A stretch of 44,092 nucleotides of DNA from Meiothermus hypogaeus (GTDB lineage Bacteria > Deinococcota > Deinococci > Deinococcales > Thermaceae), in assembly GCF_003574035.1 (NCBI RefSeq), contig NZ_QWKY01000024.1, positions 1 through 44,092 on the forward strand, in the 5' to 3' direction. The notes under the pieces were generated by a model that worked only from the letters and a program-made list of their open reading frames with translations, was not told where the DNA came from and did not search any database. The first letter of the stretch is position 1; every line of letters begins with the position of its first letter. Below, in pieces: positions 16,141 through 24,510 of this stretch. Made by a program: the position numbers and the translations under genes.

Positions 16141-17871
16141 TTAGCCTTCAATCACGATGGGCAGAATAACCGGGTTACGCCCGGTGTTTTTGGCGATGAA
16201 TTTCTTGACCGGGTAGTAGATGTCGTCGCGGATTTCCTCGAGCCGCTTCTTCTCCCGCACCCCTCTATACAGCGAGTCCAGGGCCATCTTGCGAATCTCG
16301 CCCAGCAAACGCTCGCCGGCCTTCACAAATCCCTTGGAAATCACCTCGACCAGCGGATCGCGGCTGACCAGCGCGGTGATGATGACCACCCCCTCGGCAG
16401 CCATGTGGTTGCGGTCCTCCAGGATTTCATCGGTGATGTCGCCCACGCCCAGCCCATCCACATAGAGCTGGCCATGGGGTACCTTACCGTCAAACTCGAT
16501 GTTGTTGGCCGTGAGCTTAATCAGACGACCGTTCTCGGGAATCAAAATTTTTTCGGGTGGCTGCGGAATGCTTTGGGCCAGCCACTTGAAATTGGTCTGG
16601 TGGCGGATTTCGCCGTGCCAAGGCAGCAAGAACTTGGGCCTGGCCAGGTTGAGCACGGTCTTGATCTCTTCGTGGCTGGCGTGGCCCGAGGCATGCACGC
16701 GGTAGCGCGGGGGGTAGAAGACATAAGCCCCCAGGGCGTAGAGCCTGTTAATGACAGTATTAACCGCTTCTTCATTACCGGGGATAGGGCTGCTGCTCAG
16801 AATAACTGTGTCGCCCTCCTTGATGCTCATCTTGCTGTGGGTGCCAGCAGCCAAGCGGGCGAGCACGGCTTCGGGTTGGCCTTGGGAGCCGGTGGTGATG
16901 ACCAGCACCTGCTCATCGGGCAGGTCCTTGATTTCGTCCAGGGTGTAGAAGCGGTCTTTTTGCTTAAAGTAGCCGAGCTCGAGGGCAATCCGGGCATATT
17001 TGAGCATCGAGCGCCCTTCCACGGCAATCTTGCGCCCATACTTCTCGCCGGCTGTAACCACCGACTGAATACGATGAATATGTGAAGCAAAGGTGGTTAC
17101 GAAGATGCGCCCTTTGGCGGCCCCAATCACCTTATCCAGTTCCTCTGCTACCTCGGTTTCGGTGGGGGTGATGCCGGGGCGCTCGCCATTGGTGGAGTCG
17201 GCAATCAGGCATAGTACCCCTTCGGTGCCCGCCCGGGCGATTTTTTCCAGGTGGGAGGTTTTGCCATCGATGGGGCGTTCATCGAGCTTGAAGTCTCCGG
17301 TGTGCACGATTTTGCCAATGGGGGTATGAATGACCATGCCGAAGTTGTCCGGAATGGAGTGGGTCATGCGGAATAAATCGAGCTGGAAGTAGCGCCCGAT
17401 GGAGATGCGGTCGTCGGGGGAGACCTCCTTGAAGTTGTAGTCGCCCAAATTCAGTCCAAATTCCTCGAGCTTGCCCTTGACCAGCCCTAGGGTGAGCTTG
17501 GCCCCGTACACCGGAACCCGCGGCAACTGAGGAAACAGATAGGGTAGGGCGCCAATGTGGTCTTCATGGCCGTGGGTAAGCACCCAGGCCCGAATCAAGT
17601 CTTTGTGCTGAACCAGATAGTCAATGCGCGGAATTACGATATCCACGCCTAACATCCGGGCGTCCGGGAAAGCCAGGCCCCCGTCGATGATGAACATCTC
17701 GTCTTCGTAGCGGATGGCGGTGATGTTTTTGCCGATTTCACCCGTACCGCCCAGAAAGACAATTTCGACGGCGCTATCGGGTTTGCCCAGGATGACCGGC
17801 CCCTTGGGCTTGGGCCTTTCTTGCCGCTTGCGCGGCCCCCTGGGACGGCTAAAAGGTGGGTTGCTATTCAT
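16141..17871 (-). CDS. rnj: Ribonuclease J
   Basis: 576 residues of the metallo-beta-lactamase/beta-CASP ribonuclease J family, which acts as 5'-3' exonuclease and endonuclease in RNA decay and maturation. A basic Pro/Arg/Lys-rich N-terminal extension (1-30) comes first, then the zinc motif THGHEDH (His100, His102, Asp104, His105), HTGDFKLD, the beta-CASP domain (VEGRSMLKYARIA, VITTGSQGQPEAVL) and PWHGEIRHQ. The C-terminal dimerisation domain is complete. TTGGAG precedes the ATG. It lies 148 bp after pnp, forming an RNA-degradation cluster with rpsO and pnp; a small GGCTTG/CAAGCC hairpin lies between them. Confidence 0.96.
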   Translation of the reverse strand: MNSNPPFSRPRGPRKRQERPKPKGPVILGKPDSAVEIVFLGGTGEIGKNITAIRYEDEMFIIDGGLAFPDARMLGVDIVIPRIDYLVQHKDLIRAWVLTHGHEDHIGALPYLFPQLPRVPVYGAKLTLGLVKGKLEEFGLNLGDYNFKEVSPDDRISIGRYFQLDLFRMTHSIPDNFGMVIHTPIGKIVHTGDFKLDERPIDGKTSHLEKIARAGTEGVLCLIADSTNGERPGITPTETEVAEELDKVIGAAKGRIFVTTFASHIHRIQSVVTAGEKYGRKIAVEGRSMLKYARIALELGYFKQKDRFYTLDEIKDLPDEQVLVITTGSQGQPEAVLARLAAGTHSKMSIKEGDTVILSSSPIPGNEEAVNTVINRLYALGAYVFYPPRYRVHASGHASHEEIKTVLNLARPKFLLPWHGEIRHQTNFKWLAQSIPQPPEKILIPENGRLIKLTANNIEFDGKVPHGQLYVDGLGVGDITDEILEDRNHMAAEGVVIITALVSRDPLVEVISKGFVKAGERLLGEIRKMALDSLYRGVREKKRLEEIRDDIYYPVKKFIAKNTGRNPVILPIVIEG

Positions 17872-18019
17872 GGTTGCTCCAACGGATACACTGCATGGGT
17901 AGAAATGGATTTAACGCAGGCACTGGCTTGATTCAAGCCTGCCCACTGGACGTAAGCTGTCTGTGGCTTCTGGCATACCGGCGAGAACGCAGTAACCCGC
18001 AAACTTACAATCGGAAGGG

Positions 18020-20164
18020 TTAGCGTCTAACCGGAGGTTTGCGGGGGGCGACCAGGCCCTCGAGCTCCGGACGAATCAGATCCACCCGGCCCTGCTCGTC
18101 AATCTTGTTGACCTTGACTTTGAGCTTGTCGCCTAACTTGAGTACGTCTTCGACTTTCTCCACCCGGCCCTGGGCGAGCTGGCTGATGTGGAGCAGCCCG
18201 TCCTTCCCTGGCAAAATTTCGATGAAGGCGCCAAAGTTGGTGATGCGTGTGACGGTGCCCTCGTAGATTTCACCTACTTTGGCCTCGGCGGTCTGGCCCA
18301 GGATGCGGGCTTTGGCCTCCTCAGCAGCCGCTGCGTTGGTGCTGTAGAGCCGGATGGTGCCGTCTTGCTCGATGTCGATCTCCACGCCCAGCTCTTCCAG
18401 TGCGCGAATGTTCTTTCCGCCGGGTCCGATGATGCCGCCAATCTTCTCCGGGTTGATTTTCAAGGTCAGTATGCGCGGCACCTGGGGTTTCATTTCGGCT
18501 CGGTGGGTGGGAACGGCTTGTTCCATCAGGCTCAGGATGTGAAGCCGGGTTTCACGAGCCTGATACAGCGCGGCCCGCATGATCTCGGGGGTGAGCCCTT
18601 TGATCTTGATGTCCATTTGCAGGGCCGTCACGCCGTCGCGGGTACCGGTTACCTTGAAATCCATGTCGCCCAGCGCATCCTCGAGGCCCAGAATGTCGGT
18701 CAGCACAACAGCTTGGTCACCCTCCTTGATCAGGCCCATGGCCACACCGGCCACGTGCTTCCGGAGGGGTACACCGGCGTCCAGAAGGGCCAGGCAGCCC
18801 GCGCAGACCGTGGCCATGCTGGATGAACCGTTGGACTCGAGTACATCCCCCACTACCCGGATGGTGTAAGGGAACTCGTCCCTGGAAGGGAGCACCGCCC
18901 GCAGGCCGCGTTTGGCCAGGTTGCCGTGGCCTACTTCGCGGCGACTGACCCCGCGCAGGCGCTTGACCTCGCCGGTTGAGTAAGGGGGAAAGTTGTAGTG
19001 CACCAGGAAGGGCTCCTCGGTCTCGATGCCCAGGTCGTCTACCAACTGGGCGTCCCGCCCGGTGCCCAGTGTGACCACGCCCAGCACCTGGGTCTCGCCG
19101 CGGCTGAAGATGGCCGAGCCGTGGGGTTTGGGTAGTACGTTGCTCTCGATCCAGATGGGCCGCACCTGCTGGGGTGTGCGCCCGTCGGCCCGCTTGTTTT
19201 CCTGCAACACCAGTCGGCGTAGCTCCTGCTTGACTACCTCGTCGAAAGCCTCTGCTACCAGCTTGCGCCGCTCCAGATCCACCGAACCATCCTCCTGGCT
19301 GGGGACAAACTCATCCAGCAGAGCTTCGCTAAAGGCATCCAGGGCCGCCGAGCGTTCGCCTTTAGAAGCGGTTTGCAAAACGTTGGAAAGCCCCTTCTCG
19401 AGGGCCCGCTGGTAGAGGGCGGCCTGGGTTTCGGCGTCCAGCTTGGCTGGAGGTACGTGGGCAAACTTCTCCTTGCCCAGTTCGGCCCGCATCTGTTCCT
19501 GTAACTCCAGGATGGGCTGCATGGCCCGGTGGGCAAACTCGAGGGCCTGCACCAGCTGATCCTCCGAGACCTCCTGGGCGCCGGCTTCCACCATGATGAT
19601 GGCATCCCTGGAGCCTGCTACCACCAGATCGAGCTGGCTGTTTTCCTGAACAACAGGGTTCAGTACCAGCCGCCCATCCTGTAAGCCCACCCGTACGGAT
19701 GCAATTGGTCCGTCCCAGGGAATATCCGAAAGCATTAGGGCCGCGCTGGCCGCAATGGGTCCCAGGATGTCGGGGGTGTTTTCCTGGTCGGCTGAGAGCA
19801 CCGTCAAAAGAACCTGCACCTCATGCCGAAAGCCTTTGGGAAAGAGGGGCCGAATGGGGCGGTCGGTCAACCGCGCCGAGAGAATAGCTTTTTCGCCGGG
19901 TCGTCCTTCTCGGCGCATAAAGCTACCGGGGATGCGCCCAACTGCGTAGTGCCTTTCTTCAAACTCCACCGTTAAGGGCAGAAAATCGGCCTGGATGGGG
20001 GTATCTGAGGCCTGGGCTGTGGCCATTACCACGGTCTCGCCATAGCTGACCCAGACCGAGCCGGCCACATGCTTGGCATATTTTCCGGTTTCAATCGTCA
20101 GGGTGCGACCCCCCACGTCCACGCTGTAGCGCTTACCTTGGGGTATTGGGTTGTCCTCGTTCAT
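18020..20164 (-). CDS. pnp: Polyribonucleotide nucleotidyltransferase (PNPase)
   Basis: 714 residues, the normal length. Two RNase PH-like domains (about 1-220 and 310-545) are separated by an alpha-helical domain. A KH domain with [12 protein letters not shown] (about 565-620) and an S1 domain ([32 protein letters not shown], about 630-700) follow. It degrades RNA 3'-5' by phosphorolysis. AGGAG sits 5-6 nt before the ATG. It follows rpsO as in many bacteria; the leader contains a hairpin (20221-20245) that could serve autoregulation or termination. Confidence 0.97.
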   Translation of the reverse strand: MNEDNPIPQGKRYSVDVGGRTLTIETGKYAKHVAGSVWVSYGETVVMATAQASDTPIQADFLPLTVEFEERHYAVGRIPGSFMRREGRPGEKAILSARLTDRPIRPLFPKGFRHEVQVLLTVLSADQENTPDILGPIAASAALMLSDIPWDGPIASVRVGLQDGRLVLNPVVQENSQLDLVVAGSRDAIIMVEAGAQEVSEDQLVQALEFAHRAMQPILELQEQMRAELGKEKFAHVPPAKLDAETQAALYQRALEKGLSNVLQTASKGERSAALDAFSEALLDEFVPSQEDGSVDLERRKLVAEAFDEVVKQELRRLVLQENKRADGRTPQQVRPIWIESNVLPKPHGSAIFSRGETQVLGVVTLGTGRDAQLVDDLGIETEEPFLVHYNFPPYSTGEVKRLRGVSRREVGHGNLAKRGLRAVLPSRDEFPYTIRVVGDVLESNGSSSMATVCAGCLALLDAGVPLRKHVAGVAMGLIKEGDQAVVLTDILGLEDALGDMDFKVTGTRDGVTALQMDIKIKGLTPEIMRAALYQARETRLHILSLMEQAVPTHRAEMKPQVPRILTLKINPEKIGGIIGPGGKNIRALEELGVEIDIEQDGTIRLYSTNAAAAEEAKARILGQTAEAKVGEIYEGTVTRITNFGAFIEILPGKDGLLHISQLAQGRVEKVEDVLKLGDKLKVKVNKIDEQGRVDLIRPELEGLVAPRKPPVRR

Positions 20165-20216
20165 ATTAGCTCCTGATGGCCCAGTTATAGCGCTGGGTAC
20201 GCTTTAGGACAGGTTC

Positions 20217-20245
20217 AAAACGCTCCCGTACTTGAAGAGGGAGCG
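20217..20245 (-). terminator. Hairpin with U-run in the rpsO-pnp gap
   Basis: On the - strand CGCTCCC and GGGAGCG (20239-20245 and 20221-20227) form a perfect 7-bp stem with an 11-nt loop, followed by TTTT (20220-20217). It lies 53-80 nt upstream of the pnp ATG. It may be a partial rpsO terminator or the pnp leader hairpin, which in Escherichia coli is the site of PNPase autoregulation. Confidence 0.55.
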
Positions 20246-20421
20246 ATGCATGAAGCGTTCGCTAGGGGCGTAGAATAGGCAAGGTTCGGTTGGATACATA
20301 CTCAAGATGATGTGGCCCGTGCGCAATTACCAAAACCAGGGGGGCCCAGGCTTCAAGTTATCGGCGGAGCCACCCCCGGCCCCGCCTACCGAGTCATAAT
20401 GTATTGTACATGATAGATAAT

Positions 20422-20447
20422 GTCCGGGGTTGCCCCCGGACTTTTTT
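20422..20447 (+). terminator. Strong intrinsic terminator facing into the rpsO 3' end
   Basis: GTCCGGGG (20422-20429), loop TTGC, CCCCGGAC (20434-20441), then TTTTTT (20442-20447) on the + strand. The T-run overlaps the rpsO stop codon, which is on the - strand. Read in the - direction the stem is followed by ATTATCT, a poor U-run, so the best fit is termination of + strand transcription, although no + strand gene is evident upstream. Confidence 0.75.
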
Positions 20448-20715
20448 ACTTGCGCAGCCCAAGCTTTTCGATCAGGGTCTTGTAGCGGGCCTTGTCCTTT
20501 TTTTCCAGATAGCTCAGCATCCGTTTGCGCTGCCCTACCAGGGTCAGCAAACCACGTTTGGCTGCAACGTCCTTGTTGTTAGCAGACAGATGCGAGGAGA
20601 GACGATTGATGCGCTCGGTCAGCAGGGCCACTTGCACTTCGGTCGAGCCGGTGTCGCCGGCTTTATGGGCGTGCTTCTCGATCACGCTAGCTTTATCTTC
20701 TTTGGTAAAGGGCAT
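20446..20715 (-). CDS. rpsO: 30S ribosomal protein S15
   Basis: 89 residues, the standard S15 length, with HKAGDTGSTEVQVALLTERINRLSSHL and RRGLLTLVGQRKRMLSYL-like helices (here KRGLLTLVGQRKRMLSYLEKKDKARYKTLIEKLGLRK). It binds 16S rRNA at the central three-way junction early in assembly. AAGGAG lies about 7 nt before the ATG. It is followed by pnp after 281 bp. Confidence 0.98.
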   Translation of the reverse strand: MPFTKEDKASVIEKHAHKAGDTGSTEVQVALLTERINRLSSHLSANNKDVAAKRGLLTLVGQRKRMLSYLEKKDKARYKTLIEKLGLRK

Positions 20716-20783
20716 TCAGGTCTCCTTGTCGGGTGAGCCTCAGTACGCTGACCGAGGCTTCCTCATGACCCGCGAGGGGCCAA

Positions 20784-21941
20784 CTAAGAAGTATAGCCGC
20801 GCTTGCGCGTGGGGTCAAGCAAAAACAGAATCATTGCCAGCAAGCTGAAAGCCGCACCCGTAAAAAAAGCCGTGCTGGCGTCAAAATGTTGCCACAAAAA
20901 GCCAAAAAGGGCGCTGGCTGGGAGCAGGAGTAGGCCCACCAGGGTGTGGTATAGCCCAATGGCGCTGGCTTTTTCTGTGGCCGGTATAATTTGTGCCAGA
21001 TAGGCTCGGCTGCTGCCCTCGAAGGCAGCGCTGTAAAGCGCGTACAGCAAAAACAAGATGGTTCCGTGCCAGGCTAAAAAACTCAGTCCGAACCCCAGGT
21101 AGACCACGGCGTAAGTGGCAAACCCCCACAGCACCAAACTGCGTGCACCCACTCGGTCTGCCAACGACCCCAGTGGATATGCCATCAGGGCGTAGAGCAG
21201 GTTGTAAAAGGTGTAGACCAGGGTGGCCTGGGCTGCTCCTAGTCCCAGGTCGTTCAGGCGAAGTATCAGGAAAGCGTTGGAAGACAACCCCAGTGTAGAA
21301 ACCCCCGTTACCAGCAAGAACCAGCGGTATTGAGGTGAAAACGCCGATAATCGAAGGGGAGGCAAGGGCCTGGCGAGGCCGCGCTTTTCCCGCAAAAAGA
21401 AGAGGATAATCAGTGTAGCCAGGACTGCAGGAATGGCCGAGACCCAGAACACCCCGCGAAAGTCTAGTAAGGGCAAAAGCAAGAAGGCCAGGAGTGGCCC
21501 AAGGGTAGCGCCCAGACTATCCATGGCCCGGTGGAGCCCATAGGCCCGCCCATAGCTATCCTGACTGGCTACCTCTGCAATCAGGGCGTCTCTGGGTGCA
21601 GTGCGAAGCCCCTTGCCTACCCGATCCAGAAAACGGTAAGTCAGGACCTGCCACGGGGCTACCGCCAGGGCCAGCACGGGCCTTAGTAAAGCCGGAAAGC
21701 CATAGCCCAACAAAATTAGCGGTTTTCGAGCTGCCATCCGGTCGGAAATGCGCCCCCCGATAACCTTGAACAGGCTGGCTGAGGCCTCCGCGATGCCCTC
21801 TACCAGGCCCACCACCGTTGTAGAAGCTCCCAGCACCCCGGTTAAGAACAGCGGCAGGAGCGGATAGACCATCTCCGAGGCGATGTCGGTAAACAGGCTG
21901 ACAGTGCCCAGAATATAAACTTCACGGGGCAGCTTTTTCAT
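20784..21941 (-). CDS. Major facilitator superfamily transporter
   Basis: About 385 residues from the ATG at 21941 (MKKLPREVYILGTVSLFTDIASEMVYPLLPLFL); a longer frame to 22037 has no family character and would run into the oxidase terminator. There are twelve hydrophobic segments. The GGRISDRMAARKPLILLGYG loop between helices 2 and 3 and DRVGKGLRTAPRDALIA are typical MFS signatures, close to the drug/tetracycline-resistance-like MFS group. The substrate is unknown. AAGG precedes the start. Confidence 0.87.
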   Translation of the reverse strand: MKKLPREVYILGTVSLFTDIASEMVYPLLPLFLTGVLGASTTVVGLVEGIAEASASLFKVIGGRISDRMAARKPLILLGYGFPALLRPVLALAVAPWQVLTYRFLDRVGKGLRTAPRDALIAEVASQDSYGRAYGLHRAMDSLGATLGPLLAFLLLPLLDFRGVFWVSAIPAVLATLIILFFLREKRGLARPLPPLRLSAFSPQYRWFLLVTGVSTLGLSSNAFLILRLNDLGLGAAQATLVYTFYNLLYALMAYPLGSLADRVGARSLVLWGFATYAVVYLGFGLSFLAWHGTILFLLYALYSAAFEGSSRAYLAQIIPATEKASAIGLYHTLVGLLLLPASALFGFLWQHFDASTAFFTGAAFSLLAMILFLLDPTRKRGYTS

Positions 21942-22013
21942 GGCCTTCAATCTACTGCTTGTTGTACACACTGGGTCATCTGCGAAGGGTCGGGATGCTT
22001 TCAGAAGAGAAAC

Positions 22014-22035
22014 GCCCCTGGCAAGGCCCAGGGGC
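22014..22035 (-). terminator. Terminator of the cba oxidase operon
   Basis: GCCCCTGG/CCAGGGGC (22014-22021 and 22028-22035) form a perfect 8-bp stem with a 6-nt loop, 19 bp after the cbaA stop. Read on the - strand it is followed by GTTTCTCTTCT, a moderate U-rich tail. Confidence 0.65.
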
Positions 22036-22053
22036 ATTTCTCAAGGGGGGAAG

Positions 22054-23736
22054 TCACCAGAGCCGTTGCCCTGGAACCGGGTTCATATTGGTAAACATTT
22101 GGAAGAGAACCGGGCCGTAGGCCAGCACCACCAACACTACGGCAATGCCAAACCAGAACCAGACCCGTTCGGTCATCAGGGCCAGACTGCTACCTTCCGG
22201 CTTGGAGATGACCTCTGAAAAAGGTACTTCAGACATCACCCGTTCGGGGTCGCGGCGGCTTTGCAAGGCTGTAGCGTAGATGACATAGAAGAACAGGATG
22301 GCCGCAATCAGCAGGATGACCCCCGACACGATGTTCAAGACCATCCAGGCCGAGCTTTCCCGGTAGGCTTCCATGGCGATGGGGCTCCCGGCGATGTGAG
22401 AGCGACGGGGCACGGCATACAAGAAGCCCATCCAGTGCAAAGAAAAGGTCATGATGAACATGCCCAGGAACCACAACCACTGTGAGGCCAGGGCCATGCC
22501 ACGGGCCACCAGCGGTTTGCCGGTCAGGTGGGGAATTAGCCAGAAAGCCGTGCCCATGGCTGCCATGGTAACCAGGGTGCCCACCTGCAGGTGGAAGTGG
22601 CCGGGAATCCAAACCGTGTTGTGGATGTTCTGGTTGAGGTTGAAGCTAGCATTAACTATGCCCCCGGCACCCCCAGGAATGAAAGCCAGAAAACCCAGTA
22701 GGAAAGCCAGAACTGTGGGATTGTTCCACGGCAACGCGCCAATCCAACCCAGCAGGCCCTTACCCCCGTTGGCCCGACCGGCTACCTCGAGTGAAGCTGC
22801 GATGGTAAAGGCGGTGATGAGGCTGGGCACTGCCACCATCATGGTCAGGATGGTGTGGATCATCTTCCAGTAAGGAGCAATGCCGGGGTCGGCAAACTGG
22901 TGGTGGAAGCCCACCGGTACCGAAAAGAGCAAGAAGAGCAGGAATACCAGGCGCGAGAGGGGGTCAGAGACCAGCTTACCGCCTGCCAGTTTGGGCAGGG
23001 TAACATACGCCAGCGTATAAGCCGGCAGTAGCCAGAAGTACACTATGGGGTGACCGGTGTACCAGAACAGGGTACGCATCAGCAAGGGGTCCACCCCTGC
23101 CACCAGGCCCAGTGACCAGGCAATCAGAAAGAGCGCTTCCACCACCAGACCCAGGCTGGCCAGGAACCACATCAGCCAAAAGGTAACCGACATGTAGGTG
23201 GCCAGCGGGGTAATCTTGCCTGGGTTGGCTCTCTTCCAGCGCGACCACATCTCGAGAACCAGATAGATGCTCACGTAGCTGGAAAGTACGAAAAGGGCAG
23301 CGCCCACATAAAAAGCCCAGTGGGCTTTGAGGGGTGGATAAAAGGTGTAAAGCACGCTAGCAGCGTTGCCCAGCAACGGCAAAGCGGCAATAAGGAGGCC
23401 AATCAGCGCCATCCAGAACGAGACCCAGGCTAGGGTCATGTTGGGCCTGAGGCCCAGCTCTTTAGCCGGCAGGTAGACCATAATGGCCTGGCCAAATAGT
23501 TGCGTAAAAATGATGGCGTTTAGAACCCCGTGGATGGTCAGACCCTGATAGTAACTCTGGAAGACCGGTTTGAGGAAAGGATACAGATCTAGCCCACCGT
23601 AGTTAAAAGCCTGCAGGGGGCCAAACAGGGTGCCGACCATCAGGGCGATAAAGCCCAACATTAGCATGAACAGGGTGTACTTCTTTTCGGGTGCCCCCGC
23701 ATACACATCTATTTTGGGAAAGGTTTTGACTGCCAT
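22054..23736 (-). CDS. cbaA: ba3-type cytochrome c oxidase subunit I
   Basis: 560 residues, very near the 562 of Thermus ba3 oxidase. Ligands are all present: heme b His69 (TIHGVLN) and His382, CuB His229 with the cross-linked Tyr233 (GHPIVYFW), His278 and His279 (FHHQF), and heme a3 His380 (PGHFHLQ). About 13 membrane helices. It reduces O2 to water and pumps protons under low oxygen. AAGGAG precedes the ATG, 12 bp after cbaB. Features such as NQNIHNTVWIPGHFHLQ are typical of B-family haem-copper oxidases. Confidence 0.97.
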   Translation of the reverse strand: MAVKTFPKIDVYAGAPEKKYTLFMLMLGFIALMVGTLFGPLQAFNYGGLDLYPFLKPVFQSYYQGLTIHGVLNAIIFTQLFGQAIMVYLPAKELGLRPNMTLAWVSFWMALIGLLIAALPLLGNAASVLYTFYPPLKAHWAFYVGAALFVLSSYVSIYLVLEMWSRWKRANPGKITPLATYMSVTFWLMWFLASLGLVVEALFLIAWSLGLVAGVDPLLMRTLFWYTGHPIVYFWLLPAYTLAYVTLPKLAGGKLVSDPLSRLVFLLFLLFSVPVGFHHQFADPGIAPYWKMIHTILTMMVAVPSLITAFTIAASLEVAGRANGGKGLLGWIGALPWNNPTVLAFLLGFLAFIPGGAGGIVNASFNLNQNIHNTVWIPGHFHLQVGTLVTMAAMGTAFWLIPHLTGKPLVARGMALASQWLWFLGMFIMTFSLHWMGFLYAVPRRSHIAGSPIAMEAYRESSAWMVLNIVSGVILLIAAILFFYVIYATALQSRRDPERVMSEVPFSEVISKPEGSSLALMTERVWFWFGIAVVLVVLAYGPVLFQMFTNMNPVPGQRLW

Positions 23737-23748
23737 CCAAAGCTCCTT

Positions 23749-24231
23749 TTATGGCTCCACGACAATTTTGCTGACCATGTTGGCGTGACCGATGCCGCAG
23801 TACTCGTTGCAGATGAGATTGTATTCACCTGGTTTTTTGAAGGTATAGCTTACTTTAGCAACCTCGCCCGGAATGACCTGCACGTTAATGTTGGTATTTT
23901 CAACCTTAAAACCGTGCTGGACGTCGGGTGAAGTGATGTAAAAAGTTACTTTTTGGCCTGCTTTAAATTTCATCTCCATAGGTAAATAGCCAAAAGAGAA
24001 AGCCTGGACGTAGGCCACATACTCATTGCCTACTTGCTCAACGCGCGGATTGGCGAAATCGCCTTCGGTGCGAACCTTGGTGGCATCGATGCGTGCTGCG
24101 CTCACAGGGTTGGTGTTGCCCATGGTAAGCATCATGTAGCCGATCAGGATGATGAAAACGGTAATCATGGCCAGACCAAAAAGGATCCAGGCCCGCTCAT
24201 ATCGCTCAATGACGTGTTCATGCTGTTCCAT
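23749..24231 (-). CDS. cbaB: ba3-type cytochrome c oxidase subunit II (CuA)
   Basis: 160 residues: one N-terminal membrane helix (about 15-37) and a periplasmic cupredoxin domain that carries the CuA centre. CuA ligands are seen: His106 (SPDVQHGF), Cys141, Glu143 carbonyl and Cys145 (CNEYC), His149 and Met152. It takes electrons from cytochrome c. It starts 3 bp after cbaD and precedes cbaA, giving the order cbaD-cbaB-cbaA. Confidence 0.97.
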   Translation of the reverse strand: MEQHEHVIERYERAWILFGLAMITVFIILIGYMMLTMGNTNPVSAARIDATKVRTEGDFANPRVEQVGNEYVAYVQAFSFGYLPMEMKFKAGQKVTFYITSPDVQHGFKVENTNINVQVIPGEVAKVSYTFKKPGEYNLICNEYCGIGHANMVSKIVVEP

Positions 24232-24234
24232 GGT

Positions 24235-24348
24235 CTAACCTCTCGCAAGATGTGTAAAGAAGTGGAAAAACCAGAAGGCCAAGATAAAAACTGTAACTAC
24301 GCCAACAACAAACAAGGCGCCTATGGGTCGTTGCTCTTTTTCTTCCAT
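24235..24348 (-). CDS. cbaD: ba3-type cytochrome c oxidase subunit IIa (37 residues)
   Basis: A 37-codon frame, MEEKEQRPIGALFVVGVVT onward, forming one membrane helix and ending FFTHLARG. It closely resembles the Thermus thermophilus CbaD subunit (starts MEEKPKGAL, ends FFARG) that packs against subunit I. It is the first gene of the oxidase operon and ends 3 bp before cbaB. The apparent ribosome site AAGGGGAAG lies in a hairpin (see 24355-24372). Confidence 0.93.
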   Translation of the reverse strand: MEEKEQRPIGALFVVGVVTVFILAFWFFHFFTHLARG

Positions 24349-24354
24349 AACGTG

Positions 24355-24372
24355 CTTCCCCCTTTGGGGAAG
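24355..24372 (-). promoter_or_regulatory. Hairpin covering the cbaD ribosome-binding region
   Basis: CTTCCCC (24366-24372 on the - strand) pairs perfectly with GGGGAAG (24355-24361), loop AAAG, ending 6 nt before the cbaD ATG. The 3' arm is the only Shine-Dalgarno-like run, so it could be occluded at low temperature or bound by a factor. An inverted repeat GGACA-TG-TGTCC at 24391-24402, upstream, is a possible operator. Confidence 0.4.
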
Positions 24373-24472
24373 TCTAAGAACATGGTTAGAGGACATGTGT
24401 CCTAGGGAGGAAAGTCCCGGTTTATCGAGCGGGTAAGGGTATAAGCAACGTTGGGCATGGAGGGAAAGTCGG

Positions 24473-24502
24473 TTGGATGACAGTTGGAAAGCGCGTTATG
24501 AT
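24473..24502 (+). promoter_or_regulatory. tkt promoter, near-leaderless
   Basis: TTGGAT (24473-24478), an 18-bp spacer and TATGAT (24497-24502), with the tkt ATG only 8 nt downstream at 24511. There is no Shine-Dalgarno sequence, consistent with a leaderless message. Confidence 0.65.
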
Positions 24503-24510
24503 TGCGGGGT

